Assembly: GCA_944380855.1 (NCBI GenBank)
Contig: CALWIW010000014.1
Location: 1 to 49,842, forward strand
Direction: 5' to 3'
Length of the DNA stretch: 49,842 nucleotides
Source of the DNA: an uncultured Clostridia bacterium
GTDB taxonomy: Bacteria; Bacillota; Clostridia; Oscillospirales; Acutalibacteraceae
Part shown: positions 46,044 to 49,842 of the stretch, one piece after another
How positions within the stretch are numbered: the first letter of the stretch is position 1
Layout of the letters: each line of letters begins with the position of its first letter
The notes under the pieces: model-generated
Seen by the model: the letters and a program-made list of their open reading frames with translations, nothing else
Database searches by the model: none
Told to the model about the DNA's origin: nothing
Program-made: the position numbers and the translations under genes

Positions 46044-46465
46044 AAAATGGCTGTGTCACAACGTTAACCGTGACATAGCCATTGTAATTTTTAAAACTAA
46101 CGTCTCGCCCGCCTTGAAACGATGTTAATTTCCAAACAAAAGTGTTACAAGGAGGAAATAAAAAATTCGCCTGACGTGTGCTGGTGTTTATTTAATAGAA
46201 AAAATTTTGCACGTTGGAACTAAAAAAGAAAGTTAAATGAGAGCGAGCCATTCTAAAGGAAACAGAGGAAGGTATCGCCCGCCTTGTAATGAAGTTTATT
46301 TTTAAATTAAAGCATTGCAAGGCGGATTTAAAATAAAGGCGGATTTAAAAAATTCGGAGATAAAAAATAAACTGTAAGGAAAGAAAAGCCATTCTGCGTC
46401 AGGAAAACGAAGTTAAAACCGCCGCAAATGAGAGGTTTTCCGAAAGCTGACCCTTTCCAAGGCGG
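46044..46465 (-). repeat. Composite spacer block B (inverted copy of block A) with extra 47-nt repeats
   Basis: Read as reverse complement this repeats 37381-37604: the relative at 46419-46465, the cattctgcgtcagg segment, the element at 46171-46217 (ctgacgtg/cacgttgg, where both changed bases still pair as wobbles), and the hairpin atggctgtgtcac..gtgacatagccat (46048-46080). Additional elements sit inside at 46109-46155 (ccgccttg/caaggagg) and 46279-46325 (ccgccttg/caaggcgg), with the flank gagcgagccattctaaa at 46240-46256. Confidence 0.87.
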
Positions 46466-46527
46466 ACAGAAAAATAATTAACATAATTCACATATATTAA
46501 CATGGGTTAAAAAGGAAGGGGGAAAAT

Positions 46528-46653
46528 ATGAGAAGTTTTCCTTTTCGGGCTGTGGAAACAGTTGATTTATTCATGTTAAAAAATGAGGAATTAAAGTTTT
46601 TTAAGATTTTACATTATAAAGGCAAAGATGATTTTTTAAGCCTTAAAAAGTGA
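46528..46653 (+). CDS. Possible 41-residue small protein
   Basis: An ATG at 46528 follows AAGGAAGGGGG with good spacing and opens a 41-codon frame starting MRSFPFRAVETVDLFMLK and ending FLSLKK. The stop lies in the middle of a hairpin (aagcctt..aaggctttttt) that looks like a terminator. It may be a tiny protein or a leader peptide; no family recognised. It could also be chance. Confidence 0.35.
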   Translation: MRSFPFRAVETVDLFMLKNEELKFFKILHYKGKDDFLSLKK

Positions 46654-46675
46654 TTTTTCAAGGCTTTTTTCTTTT
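46637..46675 (+). terminator. Terminator hairpin overlapping the small ORF end
   Basis: aagcctt (46639-46645) pairs with aaggctt (46659-46665), the inner aaaaa pairing with ttttt, then a T-tract. Confidence 0.65.
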
Positions 46676-47201
46676 TTGAAAAAAACCGATTTTTTGTATT
46701 TTTTCTTAAAAATGATAGTAATTTTCTTTTTAAGATAATAATTCGTTTTTTATTCCAAAAATCAGAAAAATAAACGTGAAACCTTGAAAAAAATTACGGA
46801 AAAATAAAATTATTTTACCTATTGACAACTAAAATATTACACATTGTAAATATTTGCCGTTGATTTATTCAATGAAAATGTTGATGTGGATAACTGACAA
46901 TGTTGATAACTATGTTGAATTAACGAAAAAGTCAGTAATATTCAAATTTTAAAACCTGTTTTAACAGGGTTTTTCAACTGTTTCAACAGAGTTTTCCACA
47001 TAAATGTTTATTTTAAGTAATAATACATTTTGTATATATTCTTTTTTGAAAAAATATTCACCATATGTTAATTGCACTGTGGAAACAAGTGACTTTTTTC
47101 GCCCTGTTTTGCAGTGGATTTTTAATCTATGTAAATATTTATGTATACAAGCCTTTAAAAATGCCAACCATTAAAAAAGAGAATATAAAGGAGGCAGTAA
47201 A
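46654..47201. other. AT-rich spacer with DnaA-box-like sites
   Basis: No convincing gene. It contains TGTGGATAA (46885-46893, a perfect box), TGTTGATAA (46901-46909), TTTTCCACA (46992-47000) and TGTGGAAAC (47078-47086), in very AT-rich DNA with additional ttcaac repeats. Twenty bases at 46900-46919 match 26678-26697 exactly. It resembles the composition of the oriC gap but lacks CTA trios. Confidence 0.5.
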
Positions 47202-47465
47202 ATGATAAAAGGAATTAACAGGCAGATTATAGAAATAAACGATACAGGCAACACATATTACGAAAAGGCTTGGCTTGTTGTGCGTCCCGAGTTTGACTCA
47301 GCACAAAAGGAGCTTCTTGAACGGGAAGCCGCCCAGCTTATTAAAGCTATTCAGGCACCCTCGTCCTTTCAGCGTAAAAATATAAAGCTGCGTCAGTGGG
47401 TAAAATTTCTTGTTGCCGCCGCAGTAGGAGCTTTGGTCTGCTTTATGATTGTAAGCGGGGTTTAA
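47202..47465 (+). CDS. Small C-terminally anchored membrane protein, unknown
   Basis: An 87-residue protein with a strong AAGGAGG ribosome binding site. Residues 1-65 are soluble and mixed-charged (VVRPEFDSAQKELLEREAAQ), and residues about 68-86 form one transmembrane helix (WVKFLVAAAVGALVCFMIV). I do not recognise a family. The single C-terminal helix implies a cytoplasmic domain held at the membrane. It lies alone between the DnaA-box-like spacer and a lipoprotein gene. Confidence 0.75.
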   Translation: MIKGINRQIIEINDTGNTYYEKAWLVVRPEFDSAQKELLEREAAQLIKAIQAPSSFQRKNIKLRQWVKFLVAAAVGALVCFMIVSGV

Positions 47466-47522
47466 CTGCGTATATAAGTGTATCTTTGTTTCTCTTAAAT
47501 GTTATTAATTGGTTTTATGCTA

Positions 47523-47551
47523 TTGATTTAAAAAATAAAATAGGCTATAAT
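47523..47551 (+). promoter_or_regulatory. Promoter for the lipoprotein gene
   Basis: TTGATT (47523-47528), 17-nt spacer, TATAAT (47546-47551), 36 nt upstream of the start codon. Confidence 0.72.
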
Positions 47552-47587
47552 AAAACGAAAGAAAAATAATATTTCGGAGGAATTCTG

Positions 47588-48127
47588 ATGAAAAAGATAA
47601 TTGCAGTTCTCGCCGCAATAATGATGTTTGCTTCTGTTGCAGCGGCTTGCGGTGTTAGCGACCCTCTTAATACAACGGAGGCTTCCACAACACAGGAGTC
47701 AACGCAGGAAGAGACACAGCCTCAGGTGGACAAAGAGGATTACAGCGACACCTTTGAGGATTTGTGCAAGTATATGACTGATATGACATATGTAAGCGGA
47801 GAGCCTAAGGAAATGACCGCAGAGCTTATCGGAGCTACAGAAGGCAAAAAATATTCCTTTAATTACGGTTCGGGAACAGTTACAGCTGAGTTTTATGTGT
47901 TTGACCTTGATAATTTAAATGAAACGGCAGAGAAGACTATTTCCGATGTTAAAGAAACAGGAAAGTTTAAAATCGGAAATCTTCCCGAAACAGAGGCTGT
48001 TCTTTCAGATAACGGCAAGTATCTTATGGTATACAGAGATACAGCCTATGACGCGGCAAATGCCGAAAGCCAGAATACAATCAGATATAATGAAGTTATG
48101 AAGGAATTTAAATCTTTCGGTAAGTGA
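47588..48127 (+). CDS. Putative lipoprotein
   Basis: A 179-residue protein with a short signal sequence (KKIIAVLAAIMMFASVAAAC) and a cysteine at residue 21 in a VAAAC context, a fair but not ideal lipobox. A Thr/Gln/Glu-rich linker (about 28-50) follows, then a small domain of about 120 residues. GGAGG precedes the ATG. No family recognised. It is probably tethered to the outer face of the membrane. Confidence 0.75.
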   Translation: MKKIIAVLAAIMMFASVAAACGVSDPLNTTEASTTQESTQEETQPQVDKEDYSDTFEDLCKYMTDMTYVSGEPKEMTAELIGATEGKKYSFNYGSGTVTAEFYVFDLDNLNETAEKTISDVKETGKFKIGNLPETEAVLSDNGKYLMVYRDTAYDAANAESQNTIRYNEVMKEFKSFGK

Positions 48128-48141
48128 TAAAAACATTAAAT

Positions 48142-48182
48142 AACAAAAGCAGGTAAACCACTTCGGCTTACCTGCTTTCTTT
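48142..48182. terminator. Bidirectional terminator between convergent genes
   Basis: AAAGCAGGTAA and TTACCTGCTTT pair perfectly (about 48145-48156 with 48168-48178) around a loop containing cttcgg, with A before and T after, serving both the lipoprotein gene and the converging minus-strand gene. Confidence 0.88.
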
Positions 48183-48205
48183 ATGTTTATGAAGTTTATT
48201 TTTTC

Positions 48206-49441
48206 TTATTTAAGTCTCGCTCCGCAGCTTCCGCAGAACATATCGTTGGGGCCGTGCTCGGTTCCGCACATCGGGCATCTGGTGTCTGCCTGTGGTTCAG
48301 GCTGAGGCTCGGGAGTGCTTTCGTATGAATAGCTGTTTTCTGGCTCCTGAGGCTGGCTCTGAGGGGTGTTTTGATTATAGTAAGGATTGTAGTAGGCATT
48401 GTCCTGATTGTTTACAGGGGCGTTTACAGGCTCGCTGTATGGATTGCCGTACTGTACGCCCTGATTAAAGCTGTTGTCCTGACTGCCGTAGTTGTTATAA
48501 GGCTGCTGTGCAGGCTGATAGGAATAGCCCATGTTCATCTGAGGAGCATTGTTTGCAGCGGCAAAGTTTCCCATAGCCTGACGCTCCATATAAGGTCTTA
48601 TGTAGCTTGCATATTTGATTGCAAAAACAGCTTCCGCAAGAGGAACAATTAAGCTAATTGATGTGGTAACATAAAACATTGGCGGAATTTCAACTCGGCT
48701 GTAAGGCATAGAGTAAATAGAGGAAATTCCAATTATAATTGCAATAACGTTAAAAACAATCCCTATGATTGTCATAACTCCGTAAGCAGTTGCACCCTTT
48801 TTTGAAAGATAGGCGGAATTAAGTCCTCGGCGGATTGCACCGTAAAAGCGTACACGATGTATGCACTGAATAATAACATATATCATAACCACTGTGAAAA
48901 TAATTCCTATTATTAAAAGCATGCTGTCATACATGGATTTGACTGCACCGTATTCATAATAAGATGAATAGCCGAATACTGACTGAAAAAATCCTGTAGA
49001 CGACAACGAACCTGCAAAAATAAGTATTATAACAACAAACAATGCAAGAAGACAGGCAAAAGCCAGCATTACAATTGAAACAATCCAATTAATTGTAACT
49101 CCAGCATTTGGCTTTGAGCTTGGGGAGGAACTTCTTGATTTAAAGAACATTAAAATAAATCCCAAAACATAAAACAATGCCGGAATTGCTGCTATCCATG
49201 TTATATTAACAGTGGAAACAGTTTCATCGTAGTAGTAAGAATAGTTGAAATTGACGTTTGACATACTGGCAATATTCATAATTGAACTGACAATAGTCAA
49301 AACAGCGGATATAGCAAAAAGACAGGCAAGCACTAAAACAATAGGTCTGGAAAGAAAACCCTTTATAATTTTGTTGTTTTCTTCGTAGGGATTGTATGCT
49401 GAGGGTTCAGCCATACCCTGGTTGTACATATTCTGATACAT
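48206..49441 (-). CDS. Multi-pass membrane protein with C-terminal zinc ribbon
   Basis: A 411-residue protein. About five to seven transmembrane helices lie between residues 25 and 290, interrupted by a Ser/Tyr-rich loop. A long Gln/Asn/Pro/Tyr-rich linker (about 300-385) leads to a terminal zinc ribbon CPMCG..CGSCG. The frame extends to 49522, but GGAGG with 7-nt spacing supports the ATG at 49441 (MYQNMYNQGMAEPSAYN). Function unknown. Its linker-plus-ribbon end is like that of the SPFH protein at 33787-35097. Confidence 0.8.
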   Translation of the reverse strand: MYQNMYNQGMAEPSAYNPYEENNKIIKGFLSRPIVLVLACLFAISAVLTIVSSIMNIASMSNVNFNYSYYYDETVSTVNITWIAAIPALFYVLGFILMFFKSRSSSPSSKPNAGVTINWIVSIVMLAFACLLALFVVIILIFAGSLSSTGFFQSVFGYSSYYEYGAVKSMYDSMLLIIGIIFTVVMIYVIIQCIHRVRFYGAIRRGLNSAYLSKKGATAYGVMTIIGIVFNVIAIIIGISSIYSMPYSRVEIPPMFYVTTSISLIVPLAEAVFAIKYASYIRPYMERQAMGNFAAANNAPQMNMGYSYQPAQQPYNNYGSQDNSFNQGVQYGNPYSEPVNAPVNNQDNAYYNPYYNQNTPQSQPQEPENSYSYESTPEPQPEPQADTRCPMCGTEHGPNDMFCGSCGARLK

Positions 49442-49788
49442 ATTCATACCTCCAAAATAAAAAATTATACCCGAAAGCCTCGGAATTAAATATATTTTAT
49501 AAGAAAATAAGTAAAATATCAATAGATTTTGAAAAATATAGTTGAAAATTAAAAAAGAAAGCAGAAAACTACAGCAAATAATGTGATTACATGGATATTA
49601 TATTGTTGCTTGGGCAAACTTATAACGCTTAACGCTAAGTACATTTTAATAAAAATGATGAAGACAGAATAATAAGAAAATAACAAGAAATAATACGGGG
49701 AATTATGTATAAAAAAAGAGGGAATAAATCAAATCTAATATAGAAAACGTCAAACTGAAAAAAACTCAAAAAAAAGCGAAAAAAAGTG
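49442..49788. other. AT-rich spacer at the right edge
   Basis: No gene, repeat of the 47-nt family or RNA was recognised in this stretch; it leads into a consensus promoter. Confidence 0.6.
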
Positions 49789-49817
49789 TTGACAAACGGG
49801 AATAAATGCTATATAAT
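49789..49817 (+). promoter_or_regulatory. Full-consensus sigma-A promoter pointing out of the window
   Basis: TTGACA (49789-49794), 17-nt spacer, TATAAT (49812-49817): a perfect match, followed by a G/C-rich start region. Such promoters near origins often drive rRNA or tRNA operons, but what follows is not visible. Confidence 0.9.
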
Positions 49818-49842
49818 AGCAACTGTTCCGCTCGGGACGACA

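Overview
The window is a chromosomal replication-origin region of a low-GC, Gram-positive-type bacterium, most likely an anaerobic member of Clostridia (Bacillota). Evidence: the gene order rsmG-mnmG-mnmE-jag-yidC-yidD-rnpA-rpmH facing away from dnaA-dnaN-yaaA-recF-remB-gyrB-gyrA, strong GGAGG-type ribosome binding sites, TTG starts, AT-rich spacers, a ParB-type parS site inside mnmG and another upstream of mnmE, and an origin with DnaA boxes plus a CTA-trio tract between dnaA and dnaN. No tRNA, rRNA, transposase, phage gene or CRISPR array was recognised.

Layout. 1-7949 (minus strand): tRNA/rRNA modification and membrane-protein insertion genes. 7950-10017: divergent rpmH/dnaA promoters, dnaA and the candidate oriC. 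10018-19177 (plus): replication and topology genes, with two small zinc-ribbon membrane proteins between remB and gyrB and a hot-dog thioesterase between gyrB and gyrA. 19308-23657 (minus): alpha-glucan breakdown (a GH13 enzyme and glycogen phosphorylase). 24210-32797 (plus): zapA, a U32-family protein, dut, a MinD-like ATPase, mgsA, hisS and aspS. 32906-37378 (plus): a four-gene membrane/zinc-ribbon module (Tim44-like, SPFH, TFIIB-type zinc ribbon, TPM) resembling Bacillus ydjGHI without pspA. 37868-39537 (minus): a two-gene SUF-like Fe-S assembly system, with a divergent Crp/Fnr regulator and a CYTH protein. 41318-44222: a copper module (copA with a fused and possibly separately translated CopZ domain, and csoR). 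44659-46032: a MATE transporter. 46033-49842: spacer sequence with DnaA-box-like sites, small secreted or membrane proteins, a zinc-ribbon multi-pass protein and a consensus promoter pointing out of the window.

The most unusual content is in the spacers. At least 21 copies of a 46-48 nt (nearly always 47 nt) element end in 8-nt complementary arms whose sequence varies between copies while pairing is kept (ccgacctg/caggtcgg, ccgccttg/caaggcgg, ccgccatg/catggcgg, ccgacgtg/cacgtcgg and others). They lie in both orientations and are often joined to a GAATGGCTCGCTC-type flank. Two spacers at 37.4-37.6 kb and 46.0-46.5 kb carry inverted copies of one another and bracket the Fe-S/copper/MATE block.

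Functional calls come from recognising protein motifs by eye; no database search was run. Start sites were moved downstream in several genes where a good ribosome binding site supports it.
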